Part shown: positions 27,469 through 44,240 of the stretch, in pieces
How the letters are laid out: every line of letters begins with the position of its first letter
Numbering within the stretch: position 1 is the stretch's first letter
From: Porticoccaceae bacterium
Lineage (GTDB): Bacteria > Pseudomonadota > Gammaproteobacteria > Pseudomonadales > Porticoccaceae
DNA length: 64,000 nt
Assembly (NCBI GenBank): GCA_024644595.1
Contig: JAHEHL010000009.1
Coordinates: 83,412 to 147,411 of the forward strand
Direction of reading: 5' to 3'
The notes under the pieces: generated by a model
What the model saw: the letters and a program-made list of their open reading frames with translations, nothing else
The model's database searches: none
What the model was told of the DNA's origin: nothing
Made by a program: the position numbers and the translations under genes

Positions 27469-28830
27469 TCAACCAGAGGGAATCAATATTTTCTGACCCA
27501 CTTTAATTGTGCTGGAACGCAATTTATTATAGCTCAGAATACGTTTAACTGAAGTGTTATGGCGCTTGGCGATCTCGGACAAGGTGTCACCACGCGCGAT
27601 AATATAGCTGCGCGGAAGATTATTTTTCTTTGCCGCCATCGATGTTCCTACCGGCGGGTGCGCACGAAAATAGTCTGCCAGGCCAGAGTAAATTGCCTCG
27701 GCCATTTTCTGCTGATAGGCAGCACTGCTGAGTCTCTGGGCTTCAGTGGGATTGGAAATAAATCCAGTCTCGATCAACAGCGATGGAATATCCGGCGACT
27801 TAAGCACCAAAAATCCGGCCTGCTCAACTTTCTTTTTATGCAGTCGGGCGACACCGCCAATATTTCGCAACACATAGTTACCTGCATCCAGACTGCTGCT
27901 TAATGTCGCGGTCATCGAGAGGTCGAGCAAGACCTCTGCCAAGGCGTCGTCTTTATCGTCTAGGCTAAGTGACCCAGCGCCACCGATCAGGTCGGCACGG
28001 TTTTCCTTGCGAGCCAGGTAGCGCGCCGCTTCACTGGTAGCCCCTCTGGTCGATAGGGCATAGATCGAGGCACCATTGGCTTTTGGATTAGTAAAGGCGT
28101 CAGCATGGATTGAGACAAAAAAATCAGCGCGCTGCTGGTGGGCAATCGCGGTGCGCTTGCGGTGTGCCAGATAATAATCACCGGTGCGAATCAGCTCGCC
28201 GGAGAAATCTACATCGTTATCAAACAATTTTTTTAGGCGCTGGGCAATCTGCAATGCCACCACTTTTTCGCGCACTTTTTTCGGCCCCAGAGCACCCGGA
28301 TCTTCACCGCCATGGCCGGCATCAATGGCGACAACGATCCTGCGATTATCGGCTGGTATCATCTCGCTGATAGATTTCGTCAACGTTGGCTGACTATCAA
28401 ACATATCGACAACCAATCTGTCGCCGTACTGCTCATAGGCTTTTAAGGTAAAGCTTTTCACGCTGACCGGCGCCTTAAGATCCAACACCATACGCAGGTC
28501 GTCACTGCCGCGAAGGCCCGAGCGAATTTCATTGATCGGTGTCGAGGTAATATCCAGGCTATCAAGGTTCGCCTTTAGCTCGGCATCTTGAATATCAATA
28601 ACAATACGATAGGGATTTTCCAGGGTAAAAAGTTGATGCTCAACCGCTGCACTGAGATCCAAGACTAATCGAGTGCTATCCGGTGCACGCCACAGACGCA
28701 CGCTTTCAATATCTGCGGCAAGGCTTTGGCCGGCACCCAACAGGGATAAAACAGCGGCCAGCAGGGTAGCCCTGAACGTCGCTGACAACACTGACAATAT
28801 CCTGCGTCTATTTGCCACCCTAAACCTCAT
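27469..28830 (-). CDS. amiB: N-acetylmuramoyl-L-alanine amidase with LysM domain
   Basis: The start is uncertain among ATGs at 28842 and 28830 and a GTG at 28821, all overlapping the end of tsaE; I take 28830 (453 residues). After the signal peptide (ending near GQSLAA) comes an AMIN domain (about 45-140), an amidase_3 catalytic domain with zinc ligands in DAGHGGEDPGA and SIHADAF and ETGFISNP, and one C-terminal LysM repeat (YIIARGDTLSEIAKRHN). It cleaves septal peptidoglycan for cell separation and needs an EnvC/NlpD-type activator. The neighbour order tsaE-amiB-mutL is standard. Confidence 0.95.
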   Translation of the reverse strand: MRFRVANRRRILSVLSATFRATLLAAVLSLLGAGQSLAADIESVRLWRAPDSTRLVLDLSAAVEHQLFTLENPYRIVIDIQDAELKANLDSLDITSTPINEIRSGLRGSDDLRMVLDLKAPVSVKSFTLKAYEQYGDRLVVDMFDSQPTLTKSISEMIPADNRRIVVAIDAGHGGEDPGALGPKKVREKVVALQIAQRLKKLFDNDVDFSGELIRTGDYYLAHRKRTAIAHQQRADFFVSIHADAFTNPKANGASIYALSTRGATSEAARYLARKENRADLIGGAGSLSLDDKDDALAEVLLDLSMTATLSSSLDAGNYVLRNIGGVARLHKKKVEQAGFLVLKSPDIPSLLIETGFISNPTEAQRLSSAAYQQKMAEAIYSGLADYFRAHPPVGTSMAAKKNNLPRSYIIARGDTLSEIAKRHNTSVKRILSYNKLRSSTIKVGQKILIPSG

Positions 28831-29341
28831 TTTCTGTCCCATCGAGCAGAGCAAGTATTGTTGCCGCCAGTTCCGATTTTCCGCTGAGTATCATCTCGCG
28901 CCCCTCTTCGCGCTGCGTTATATCAATCAAAATATCTGTTTCTGGCAAAAAACCTGCACCGCGCTGAGGCCATTCTATCAAGCACAGCTTTGATTCCACC
29001 AGATAGTCCTGGAAACCCATATACTCAAGCTCTTCCGAGTCCATCAATCGATAAAAGTCGAAATGACAAACCTGACCCAGAGGCAGCTGGTAGGGTTCAA
29101 CCAGCGTATAGGTTGGGCTTTTCACCGAGCCAACATGACCAAGTCCATTGAGAATACCTCGGCTGAGAGTGGTTTTGCCCGCACCCAAATCCCCCTGCAG
29201 CGCAATCAGCAATGCCTGTTTACCGTCGCCAGCAACCGAGGTGCCCACCAAAGCTGCAGCAATCGATTCGGCCAGCGCATGACCAAATTGCAGCATTGCC
29301 GCTTCACTGAGGAGAACCCTCTGAAATTGCCGCTCACCCAT
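28820..29341 (-). CDS. tsaE: tRNA threonylcarbamoyladenosine ATPase subunit
   Basis: A 173-residue protein with Walker A GDLGAGKTT near residue 50, SPTYTLVEPY and the HFDFYRL loop typical of TsaE/YjeE. It supports TsaB and TsaD in making t6A37 in tRNA. It overlaps amiB by about ten bases and begins nine bases after the nnr stop. TsaB is also in this window (62706-63410), far away. Confidence 0.97.
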   Translation of the reverse strand: MGERQFQRVLLSEAAMLQFGHALAESIAAALVGTSVAGDGKQALLIALQGDLGAGKTTLSRGILNGLGHVGSVKSPTYTLVEPYQLPLGQVCHFDFYRLMDSEELEYMGFQDYLVESKLCLIEWPQRGAGFLPETDILIDITQREEGREMILSGKSELAATILALLDGTENEV

Positions 29342-29350
29342 AATGACTAT

Positions 29351-30862
29351 TTACTCGATCTCGCTATTTAATAACTTGCGCAGATGGGCCAGCACGTCGG
29401 TTGCCGCAAAACCCCGCACACCCTGCTCTTCAACGGCCATGTCCGCAGCAGCAGAATGCAGACAACAGCCAAGCTCTGCTGCCAGCGAGGGCTCAAGGCC
29501 CTGAGCCAACAAGCCGCCGATTATGCCACTGAGAATATCACCCATACCGCCAGTGGCCATTCCCGGATTGCCGTAAGGGCATACTTTGATCAGCTCATCA
29601 TTTGGACAGGCGATCAGTGTGCCTGCACCTTTCAAAAGAACCACTGCATGATATTTTTGCTGCAGTCGCCGCACCGCAGCAAAGCGATCGGCTTGCACTT
29701 CATCAACTGTGATACCTAACAGTCGTGCTGCCTCAGCGGGGTGCGGTGTCATCACCCACAAATGACCATTGGGCTCACTCACCACCCGACCCTCGGCAAT
29801 AATATTCAACGCATCCGCGTCAACCACCATCGGGAGTTCCGCGGCAACCGCTTTCTGCAGCAACTGCTCAGACCAGGGTGAACGACCCAGACCTGGGCCG
29901 ACAATTAAGACCGAGGGTTTATCCAGCAGCGGCTCGAGCTCCTGACCAGAGACCACCGGGCTGACCATCACCTCCGGCTGGCGAGCCAATGCCGCGGCAA
30001 CATGGGTTGGGCGCGTGGCCATGCCGACCAAACCAGAGCCCGCACGCAGTGCTGCCTCAGCAGCCATCAATGCTGCACCACCAAAGCCATGGTCACCGCC
30101 TATAACCAAACTGTGCCCAAATTGATTTTTGTAGGCATCGGCATCACGAACTGGCAGATGCTCCATAAGATCGTCGAGATTCATTAACTGTGCCGAACCG
30201 GGGACCTGCTGAAAAATAGCTTCATCGACATCCAGAGAATGGTAAATAATCTCTCCACACAGTGCTGGACCGCGTCCAGAGAACATACCCTGCTTGGCAG
30301 CAATAAAGGTGACACTGATATCTGCCCTGACGGCCACCTCTGCGATTGCACCAGAGTCAGCATAGAGGCCAGACGGCAGATCGATAGCGAGAACCGGGAG
30401 TCCCGCCTGATTGATTCTATCGATCGCCGCGACATAGGCCGCACGCATCGGACCTTTTGTTCCGGTACCCAATAGCGCATCGACAATTACCCCTTCAGAT
30501 AGCTCGATACTGCCATCATCCGATTGCATGGTGACGCCGGCAGACAGAGCATAATCTCTTGCAACCGCAGCATCGGCAGACAGCTTTCCTTCGCTCGCTA
30601 GTTCAACAATCCGCACCGGAATACTTTTTTCCGCCGCCAGCGTCGCGACAATATAACCGTCACCGGCATTGTTACCCGAGCCACAGAACACTGTGATAAG
30701 AGATGGTTTGCCAAAGGCCTCAATTAGTTCATCAAAGGCGGCACGACCAGCTCGCTTCATTAACATCATGCTTGGACCATTGAGCTGCTCAATAGCCAAG
30801 CGCTCGAGCTCACTCACTAATTTCGCTGTATAGAGAGCGTCTTGAATAACAAAGTGCGACAT
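29351..30862 (-). CDS. nnr: Bifunctional NAD(P)H-hydrate epimerase / ADP-dependent dehydratase
   Basis: A 503-residue protein of two fused domains. The N-terminal YjeF domain (about 1-215) has GSGNNAGDGY for the epimerase, and the C-terminal kinase-like domain has VGPGLGRSPW, DADALN, TPHPAEAARLL and GMGDILSG for the dehydratase. It repairs damaged NADH hydrate. It starts the minus-strand array and is divergent from queG with only 56 bp between, a common arrangement (queG-nnr-tsaE). Confidence 0.97.
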   Translation of the reverse strand: MSHFVIQDALYTAKLVSELERLAIEQLNGPSMMLMKRAGRAAFDELIEAFGKPSLITVFCGSGNNAGDGYIVATLAAEKSIPVRIVELASEGKLSADAAVARDYALSAGVTMQSDDGSIELSEGVIVDALLGTGTKGPMRAAYVAAIDRINQAGLPVLAIDLPSGLYADSGAIAEVAVRADISVTFIAAKQGMFSGRGPALCGEIIYHSLDVDEAIFQQVPGSAQLMNLDDLMEHLPVRDADAYKNQFGHSLVIGGDHGFGGAALMAAEAALRAGSGLVGMATRPTHVAAALARQPEVMVSPVVSGQELEPLLDKPSVLIVGPGLGRSPWSEQLLQKAVAAELPMVVDADALNIIAEGRVVSEPNGHLWVMTPHPAEAARLLGITVDEVQADRFAAVRRLQQKYHAVVLLKGAGTLIACPNDELIKVCPYGNPGMATGGMGDILSGIIGGLLAQGLEPSLAAELGCCLHSAAADMAVEEQGVRGFAATDVLAHLRKLLNSEIE

Positions 30863-30918
30863 AACCGCCAGTTCCCAGTAAGATTAACGCGATTATATGT
30901 CAGATTGGCCCGGAAACC

Positions 30919-32055
30919 ATGACCGAAACCGATAAGCTCAAGGATCTCGCGAAAAATATAAAAACCTGGGGTGAAACACTGGGTTTTCAGCAGGTAGCGA
31001 TTGTAAAACCAGATCTCGGGTCAGCTTCAAAACGTCTTTTAGACTGGCTGGGAAGTGGCTACCAGGGCTCGATGCAGTGGATGGGCGAGCACGAAGATAA
31101 ACGTTATATTCCTGAAAAATTAGTTGAAAATACCCTGCGAGTTATCTCGGTGCGCATGGATTATCTTACCGACAGTAATATGATCGCTGTACTCAAGGAC
31201 AGCAATAAAGCTTATATATCAAGGTATGCGCTAGGGCGTGACTATCACAAATTAATTCGCCGACGATTGGCCAATTTATCCAAACAAATCGAAACTGAAA
31301 TAGAAAATCTTGGACTCAGCCATCTGCAACTCACCCAACGACCGTTTGTAGATAGTGCTCCGGTAATGGAAAAACCTATTGCCGAACAGGCCGGGCTCGG
31401 CTGGATTGGCAAAAACACATTGCTGCTCAATGACAAAGCCGGCTCATGGTTTTTTCTCGGTGAAATTTATATCTCTCTGGAACTACCGGTGGATGATAGT
31501 CAACAGACTAACAAGTGTGGCAACTGCCGTGCCTGTTTAAAAGTCTGCCCCACCAATGCTTTTCCCGAACCTTACGTGCTCGACGCACGCAGGTGCATTT
31601 CCTATTTGACCATCGAAAGCTACGACCCCATACCAGAGGAGCTGCGTCCGCTGATGGGTAACCGTGTGTTTGGCTGCGACGACTGTCAGATTATCTGCCC
31701 CTGGAATCGCTACTCATCAGAAACCCGTGAGGTTGACTTCAGTCCGCGCCACAATCTCGACAACTCAGATCTGCTGACACTGTTTGAGTGGACCGAAGCA
31801 GAGTTTAACCGCAACACCGAAGGCTCACCGATTCGCCGTCTCGGCTATCAACGCTGGCTGCGAAATCTGTCGGTGGGGCTGGGCAACGCGCCCACATCAA
31901 AGGAGATTATTGCTGCCCTGCAAAAAAGGCTCGAAGACCCCTCTGAACTGGTGCGCGAACATGTGCAGTGGGCATTGGAGCGGCAGACTCAAGGCGCAAA
32001 TCGCAGATCCGGTAACATTACAGTCGACCTCACAGTCAACCTTACAGCTGAATAA
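30919..32055 (+). CDS. queG: Epoxyqueuosine reductase
   Basis: A 378-residue cobalamin-dependent enzyme with two 4Fe-4S sites ([12 protein letters not shown] and [10 protein letters not shown]) and the family block [17 protein letters not shown]. It converts epoxyqueuosine to queuosine in tRNA. The C-terminal HEAT-like part is present. The 3' end overlaps the end of the convergent orn gene by 14 bp. Its need for cobalamin agrees with the corrinoid proteins encoded at the left end of the window, showing that the cell obtains B12. Confidence 0.97.
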   Translation: MTETDKLKDLAKNIKTWGETLGFQQVAIVKPDLGSASKRLLDWLGSGYQGSMQWMGEHEDKRYIPEKLVENTLRVISVRMDYLTDSNMIAVLKDSNKAYISRYALGRDYHKLIRRRLANLSKQIETEIENLGLSHLQLTQRPFVDSAPVMEKPIAEQAGLGWIGKNTLLLNDKAGSWFFLGEIYISLELPVDDSQQTNKCGNCRACLKVCPTNAFPEPYVLDARRCISYLTIESYDPIPEELRPLMGNRVFGCDDCQIICPWNRYSSETREVDFSPRHNLDNSDLLTLFEWTEAEFNRNTEGSPIRRLGYQRWLRNLSVGLGNAPTSKEIIAALQKRLEDPSELVREHVQWALERQTQGANRRSGNITVDLTVNLTAE

Positions 32056-32620
32056 ATACGTCGCGGTAATATTCCAGCTCGCGAATTGAATCGTAAATAT
32101 CATCCAGCGCCAAGTGACTGCCACGCTTTTTAAACCCATTAGCAAGTTCTGGCTTCCAGCGCTGCACCAGCTCTTTAAGGGTGCTGACATCGAGATTGCG
32201 GTAATGAAAAAAGGCCTGCAAGTCAGGCATATAGTTGGCCAGAAAGCGTCGATCCTGACAGATAGAATTGCCGCACATAGGTGAAGCACCGGCCGGCACC
32301 CAGTGGCGTAAAAATTCAATTGTGGCCGCTTCTGCCTGTGCGTCGCTGACATTACTCTGGCGCACCCGCTCGGTTAGCCCAGAACCACCGTGTTGACGGG
32401 TGTTCCATTCATCCATGCCGTCGAGCAGTTGGTCTGACTGGCGCACAGCAATCACTGGCCCCTCGGCAAGAATATTCAGGTCTTTGTCTGTAACCACGGT
32501 AGCAATTTCAATAATGCGATCGCGCTCTGGACTCAACCCAGTCATTTCAAGATCAATCCAGACCAGATTGAGTGGATCGGTGCTAGCGGCAGAATGGGAG
32601 TCTGGTTCAAAGGTAGTCAT
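32042..32620 (-). CDS. orn: Oligoribonuclease
   Basis: A 192-residue DEDDh 3'-5' exonuclease with Asp23 and Glu25 in [20 protein letters not shown] and the HLALDDI end motif. It degrades dinucleotides such as pGpG, the product of c-di-GMP breakdown, and short RNA ends. It is divergent from rsgA, as in Pseudomonas and E. coli. Confidence 0.97.
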   Translation of the reverse strand: MTTFEPDSHSAASTDPLNLVWIDLEMTGLSPERDRIIEIATVVTDKDLNILAEGPVIAVRQSDQLLDGMDEWNTRQHGGSGLTERVRQSNVSDAQAEAATIEFLRHWVPAGASPMCGNSICQDRRFLANYMPDLQAFFHYRNLDVSTLKELVQRWKPELANGFKKRGSHLALDDIYDSIRELEYYRDVFIQL

Positions 32621-32727
32621 CGAAATAGTCCAAGCGGAGTTAGCAAAATGTTCCTTGAGGCGGATATGCTATATCCTTGCAGTCGATAACGCCAGCGAGC
32701 AGTGCATTCGCCAACTAGAGACCATTA

Positions 32728-33753
32728 ATGACCAAACGCTATCTCAGTAAACGACAGAAAGAGCGTATCCAGTCGATTCAAGCCCGACGTCGTGAGCGAG
32801 CTATTGCGAAAAAGTCAGTTTCCGAAGAAGAGCTCGAAAATCTCACGCAACTGGGGCCGGAAATTCGCGGCACGGTAATCACCAACTTTGGTGCTCAGGT
32901 CGATATCGAGGGGCTGGAGGACCAGTACAGCGGACAAATTTATCGCTGCTATCTGCGTACCAATCTTGAGCCACTGGTGACCGGCGATCGAGTCATTTGG
33001 CGCTATGCTGAACCAGTGGGTGTAGTGGTTGCACGTGAATCTCGTAACTCGGAGCTGCTGCGCCCCGACCCTTATGGAAAATTGCGTCCGGTGGCAGCCA
33101 ATGTCGACCGAATTGCGATTGTGTTTGCCGCAAAGCCCACCCCCTACAGCAACCTGATCGATCGCTATCTGATTGCCGCCGAAGCTCAAAATATTCAGCC
33201 GCTTCTGGTGATCAATAAGTTTGATATGCTCGATGACCATGACTATCCCGACGTCAAACAGTTACTCAAAGACTATCAGACTGTGGGTTACGAGGTCTTT
33301 TGCGTATCCGCCTCCAGTGGCGTCGGCATGAAGCAATTGCAAGATTATCTGGCGCTACACACATCGGTTTTTGTTGGTCAGTCAGGGGTGGGCAAATCGT
33401 CGTTAATCAATCGGCTGCAGCCGCAGGCCAATATACTGACCGGCGAGCTATCGGCAAGCACTGATAAAGGGATGCACACCACCACGGCATCGCGATTATT
33501 CCATCTCGAAAATGGCGGCGATCTGATCGATTCTCCGGGGATTCGCGAATTTGCCGTGACCAATTTGACTGATGAGCAAATTATCGATGGGTTTGTCGAG
33601 TTTCGGCCGTTTCTCGGTCACTGCAAATTCAGAGATTGCAAACACCAAACCGAGCTGAGTTGCGCGCTGATTAAGGCAGTCGATGAAGGCAAAATTCTCC
33701 CGGTAAGACTGCAGAATTACCGCAACATTCTTGCCAGTCAAGATGAGCAATAG
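32728..33753 (+). CDS. rsgA: Ribosome small-subunit biogenesis GTPase
   Basis: A 341-residue protein with an N-terminal OB fold, a circularly permuted GTPase domain (NKFDML before GQSGVGKSSLIN and DSPG) and a zinc knuckle near residues 295-310 (CKFRDCKHQTELSC). It acts late in 30S maturation. The basic N-terminus (KRQKERIQSIQARRRERA) is typical of the gammaproteobacterial form. Confidence 0.97.
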   Translation: MTKRYLSKRQKERIQSIQARRRERAIAKKSVSEEELENLTQLGPEIRGTVITNFGAQVDIEGLEDQYSGQIYRCYLRTNLEPLVTGDRVIWRYAEPVGVVVARESRNSELLRPDPYGKLRPVAANVDRIAIVFAAKPTPYSNLIDRYLIAAEAQNIQPLLVINKFDMLDDHDYPDVKQLLKDYQTVGYEVFCVSASSGVGMKQLQDYLALHTSVFVGQSGVGKSSLINRLQPQANILTGELSASTDKGMHTTTASRLFHLENGGDLIDSPGIREFAVTNLTDEQIIDGFVEFRPFLGHCKFRDCKHQTELSCALIKAVDEGKILPVRLQNYRNILASQDEQ

Positions 33754-33840
33754 TGATAAAATTGCTGTCTTCAAAAGTGCTTACAGCCAGGCAATAACTT
33801 CAAGACGGTACACTCAAGACAATAGCTGAAAGAGATTTAG

Positions 33841-34698
33841 ATGAGCGTTGATATTCCCCTACTGTTAGAGCCCGAAGCCCTCGAGTCCTTATTGGGCAAC
33901 GATAATCTAATTGTGGTCGATCTTTGCCATCAGGCGCTCTATCGCCAAAAACATATCCCCGGCGCTGTGCACCTGCAACCCGGTCTACTGATGGCTGGCA
34001 CAGCGCCGTATCCTGGCAAGCTTCCCTTGATGCAACAGCTGCAAGCAATTATCCATCAACTTGGCATCGGCGACGCCAGCCACGTCGTGATTTACGATGA
34101 TGAGGGCGGCGGCTGGGCCGGACGCTTTGCCTGGACACTCGACCTGCTCGGATATCCAAACTGGTCTTATTTAAATGGCGGGATTGTCGCCTGGATCAAT
34201 GAGGGCTTTGCCACGCACGGCGTTGGGAATGACACCTCCCGGTCTGTTTCCCCTCCATTGCCGGCACAGGTGGAAATCGTCAACCCATCCGTGTTAATCA
34301 GCGCTGATCAAATTATCAGTCAGTTGGGCAATCCTGCCTTTGCCGTTTGGGATGCACGCAGTCCTGGCGAGTACAGTGGTGATATAGTGCGCTCCACCAA
34401 AGGCGGGCATATTCCCGGCGCCATCAATATTGAATGGACTGCACTGATGGACGACCAACGCAACTTGCGTATTCGCGCAGATGCAGAGGACATTCTAAGT
34501 ACAGCTGGCCTGACCCGAGACAAGCAGATAACGACTCACTGCCAGAGTCACCATCGCTCGGGATTTACCTACATGGTGGCGCGAATACTGGGATATAAAC
34601 AGATTAGCGCCTATGATGGCTCGTGGGCCGAATGGGGTAACCTTGAACATACGCCAGTTGAGCGCGGCTACGCAAAAAACCAAACCAAATCAAACTAA
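33841..34698 (+). CDS. rhdA: Sulfurtransferase of RhdA type (two rhodanese domains)
   Basis: A 285-residue protein of two rhodanese domains. The second holds the active cysteine in the loop HCQSHHRSG, which differs from the CRKGVT of classical rhodanese and CGSGVT of mercaptopyruvate sulfurtransferase, but matches the Azotobacter and Pseudomonas RhdA loop (CQTHHR). It moves sulfane sulphur from thiosulfate to cyanide or other acceptors. The ribosome site AAAGAGA precedes the ATG. The order rsgA-rhdA-psd is that of Pseudomonas without the motAB-like genes found between them there. Confidence 0.9.
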   Translation: MSVDIPLLLEPEALESLLGNDNLIVVDLCHQALYRQKHIPGAVHLQPGLLMAGTAPYPGKLPLMQQLQAIIHQLGIGDASHVVIYDDEGGGWAGRFAWTLDLLGYPNWSYLNGGIVAWINEGFATHGVGNDTSRSVSPPLPAQVEIVNPSVLISADQIISQLGNPAFAVWDARSPGEYSGDIVRSTKGGHIPGAINIEWTALMDDQRNLRIRADAEDILSTAGLTRDKQITTHCQSHHRSGFTYMVARILGYKQISAYDGSWAEWGNLEHTPVERGYAKNQTKSN

Positions 34699-34715
34699 AA
34701 AAGTAAACCCTTATT

Positions 34716-35567
34716 ATGGATCATCAAGCAGAATTGTTTGTCGCTCTACAAAGATTGCTTCCCAAGCACGCCCTGTCACGACTAATCGCCAAGACGGCTG
34801 AGTCCAAAACAATCTGGCTCAAAAACCTGCTTATTAAACGGGCCATCGCTGCCTTTGATATTAATATTGATGAGGCTGCCAGTGGTGACCTCAACGATTA
34901 CGAAAACTTTAACCAGTTTTTTACCCGAGCGCTTAAACCAGGAGCACGCCCTGTCGATCTCGATGCCGACGCTCTGGTCTCCCCTGCAGACGGAGTAGTC
35001 AGCCAGGCCGGCGCGATCAATAAACAGCGAATCATTCAAGCCAAAGGCAGTGATTACTCTGCCGGCCGCCTGCTTGGCAATCGCGAGGATGCGCGACTCT
35101 ATGAAAATGGCACGTTCACAACCATCTATCTGTCGCCGAAAGACTACCATCGTGTACATATGCCACTTGCGGGTAAATTAATCCGCAGCCGCTATATTCC
35201 CGGCGATCTGTTTTCGGTTAATGATAAAACTGCTCAGGCACTTCCCGGCCTGTTTGCACGCAACGAACGACTGGTCTGCGAGTTTGAGTCTGAACAGGGA
35301 CAGTTTGCTTTAGTGTTTGTCGGCGCAATGCTGGTTGCGGGCATTGAAACTGTCTGGAGTGGTTTTGAAACTCCGGGGCCCGGTGTCGTTCGTGACAGTG
35401 ATTTCTCGCACCAGGATCTGCGCTTTGAAAAAGGCGAAGAGATCGGTCGTTTTCGATTCGGTTCAACGGTTATCTTACTGTTTCAAAAAGAGCAAGTTGA
35501 CTGGGAAGACTCATTCAAACCACTGAGTGCAGTGCAGATGGGAGAGAAGATCGGGACCTGTCGATAG
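34716..35567 (+). CDS. psd: Phosphatidylserine decarboxylase proenzyme
   Basis: A 283-residue membrane-associated enzyme. The self-cleavage site is FGST, with Ser at about residue 250 becoming the pyruvoyl group, and DGVVSQAG and YHRVHMP blocks contain the catalytic Asp and His residues. It produces phosphatidylethanolamine. It lies 17 bp after rhdA. Confidence 0.97.
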   Translation: MDHQAELFVALQRLLPKHALSRLIAKTAESKTIWLKNLLIKRAIAAFDINIDEAASGDLNDYENFNQFFTRALKPGARPVDLDADALVSPADGVVSQAGAINKQRIIQAKGSDYSAGRLLGNREDARLYENGTFTTIYLSPKDYHRVHMPLAGKLIRSRYIPGDLFSVNDKTAQALPGLFARNERLVCEFESEQGQFALVFVGAMLVAGIETVWSGFETPGPGVVRDSDFSHQDLRFEKGEEIGRFRFGSTVILLFQKEQVDWEDSFKPLSAVQMGEKIGTCR

Positions 35568-35586
35568 CCCATCACCAAGTAGACAT

Positions 35587-37035
35587 TCAGCCGAGAATTC
35601 GCTGTTTCAGTGAAGATAAAAACCCCTCAGCTCTGGCTTCAGGCTGACTCTTCTTAGTCTGCCGGACTGACGGCGCCATGGCCGAGAACGGCCTGCTGAT
35701 CAGGCGGTTGAGCATCTCTTCGTCTATGCCGAGACTATCGGGTTCAATATCCTTAACAATCGCCAATTTGGCCACATCATAGGCGCGACGTTTGCCAAAT
35801 TTTTGTAACTGAAGGCGTGCCCGCTCCTCATTTTTTAAGTCAATAAAAATATAGTTATCGGTATTCGCACCACCCTCTGTCGACTCAAATATAGCTAACC
35901 TAGGTGACAATCTCGACTTGGGATTTTGCTCAATCACCATACCGTGATCACCAGTTGTTAATTCAACCACCGTGCCAGCGGGGTAGAGTCCTATAGATCG
36001 GATAAATTCAACCACAAGATCTTCCGCAAAGGCATGGCCACGCAACTCATAGAGTCTCCCAGTGGCCTTTGATGGGGAGAGTGCAGCAGATATTTCACGG
36101 GGATTACAGAGCCGATCAAACTCGGTGGCAATGGCGACTACGCTCGCTAGGAAAGGGATTCGCTGAGCACTGCAGCCTTTGGGGAAGCCACTGCCATCAA
36201 AACGCTCGCAGTGGTATTTGATAATATTCAACACTCGCCTGTTATCAAACCCGGATTGAGTCAATTTCTCCAGACTGGCACTGACAAATCCGCGGTATTC
36301 AGCTTCTTCTTCAGCGTTGCGATCGGATTTTCGCAGCAGTGAGCGCTCCATTCCCGCCTTTCCCACATCTTTGAGCAACGCGGCGAGACAGAGATCTTTT
36401 ATCTGATCAATCTCAAGACCTATATGCCGGGCAAACTGGGTAGCCCAGAGGCCAGAGCGAATGCTGTGGTCATGGGTGTGACGATCTTTGGCACGCAGCT
36501 GTAATAACCAGGTAAAGGCATCAGGGCAGCGCACAACACTATCCACCATATCGTCAACCGATTGCTGAAGCTGTTGCGCATTGAACTGGCCGCCTTTGTA
36601 AATTTGGCGCGTGGCAACACTGAGGCAACCGACCAGATTGTTCATTACCCGTCTGGCGGAGGCAATTTCCCGGGACAGTTCAACCGTCTTGAAGTAGACA
36701 TCAGGTTTGATCACAAAGCTGCGCGATGCCGACATTCGACCCTGATCGGTCAAACCACGCACAAAAGAATTGCCGTCCTGAGCTTTGGCTCGCAAGTCAT
36801 TGTTGAATTCCCGGCTGCCAGCTGCCGAGCTTTTTAGTTCAAGTGGCGAGGCCCCTTTGGCGATATCTATGTAGACATAATCACAGTAGGCTTTGACTCT
36901 GGAGGCGTCGGCAACGCTTTTTATCATAAACCCTTGAATAGGAAATGGGGTTTCGGCCCACGGCTTGTCAAGTGCGGAAACATACATCCCCACTTCGAGT
37001 TCATGAATAAAGACTTTTAATTGCTTGAGTGACAT
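35587..37035 (-). CDS. Degenerate HD-GYP domain protein with DUF3391 N-domain
   Basis: A 482-residue protein without membrane segment. Residues about 1-130 are a DUF3391-type domain and about 165-370 an HD-GYP-like domain. The expected HDIGK motif reads KDVGK (LLKDVGKAGM), the following metal-binding His is not in place (RGFVSAS), and HHE..DGxGYP reads HCE..DGSGFP. Several metal ligands are therefore missing. Active HD-GYP enzymes hydrolyse c-di-GMP; this one is probably inactive or a binder, unless other residues substitute. It is convergent with psd, 19 bp apart. In Pseudomonas a signalling gene also follows psd, so the position is conserved in kind. Confidence 0.85.
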   Translation of the reverse strand: MSLKQLKVFIHELEVGMYVSALDKPWAETPFPIQGFMIKSVADASRVKAYCDYVYIDIAKGASPLELKSSAAGSREFNNDLRAKAQDGNSFVRGLTDQGRMSASRSFVIKPDVYFKTVELSREIASARRVMNNLVGCLSVATRQIYKGGQFNAQQLQQSVDDMVDSVVRCPDAFTWLLQLRAKDRHTHDHSIRSGLWATQFARHIGLEIDQIKDLCLAALLKDVGKAGMERSLLRKSDRNAEEEAEYRGFVSASLEKLTQSGFDNRRVLNIIKYHCERFDGSGFPKGCSAQRIPFLASVVAIATEFDRLCNPREISAALSPSKATGRLYELRGHAFAEDLVVEFIRSIGLYPAGTVVELTTGDHGMVIEQNPKSRLSPRLAIFESTEGGANTDNYIFIDLKNEERARLQLQKFGKRRAYDVAKLAIVKDIEPDSLGIDEEMLNRLISRPFSAMAPSVRQTKKSQPEARAEGFLSSLKQRILG

Positions 37036-37137
37036 ACCCTAGCCAGATCCCTTTCTCTAAACACTGGATTGTATCCAAGGGGTTGTAATGACTTTGCAGA
37101 AATCCTCCTCTGCTATCACCCCACCGACAGAATGTAT

Positions 37138-37159
37138 CGCTTTCACAGAGGTGAAAGCG
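37138..37159. repeat. 9-bp inverted repeat between the HD-GYP gene and hemE
   Basis: CGCTTTCAC-AGAG-GTGAAAGCG is a perfect hairpin without a T run on either strand, 53 bp downstream of hemE and about 100 bp upstream of the HD-GYP start. It could be an operator or a weak RNA end; no function is shown. Confidence 0.45.
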
Positions 37160-37212
37160 TGCATCGGTATGTGTTTTAAGAAATATAGACCAATAAGAGG
37201 CTGGGCAAATTA

Positions 37213-38268
<1,056 letters not shown>

Positions 38269-38328
38269 ACACATTCCAGATAGATAAATAGTTAAATAAA
38301 GAGAGAATTACAGCATTAACCGGGAAAC

Positions 38329-44240
<5,912 letters not shown>

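Noticed and set aside
27461..27478. Terminator for amiB at CTCTGG-TATCAA-CCAGAG
   Set aside because: The 6-bp stem overlaps the stop codon and no T run follows on the minus strand; mutL expression is upstream in any case.
37138..37159. Terminator for hemE
   Set aside because: The stem is good but no T run follows on either strand, so it is only listed as an inverted repeat.
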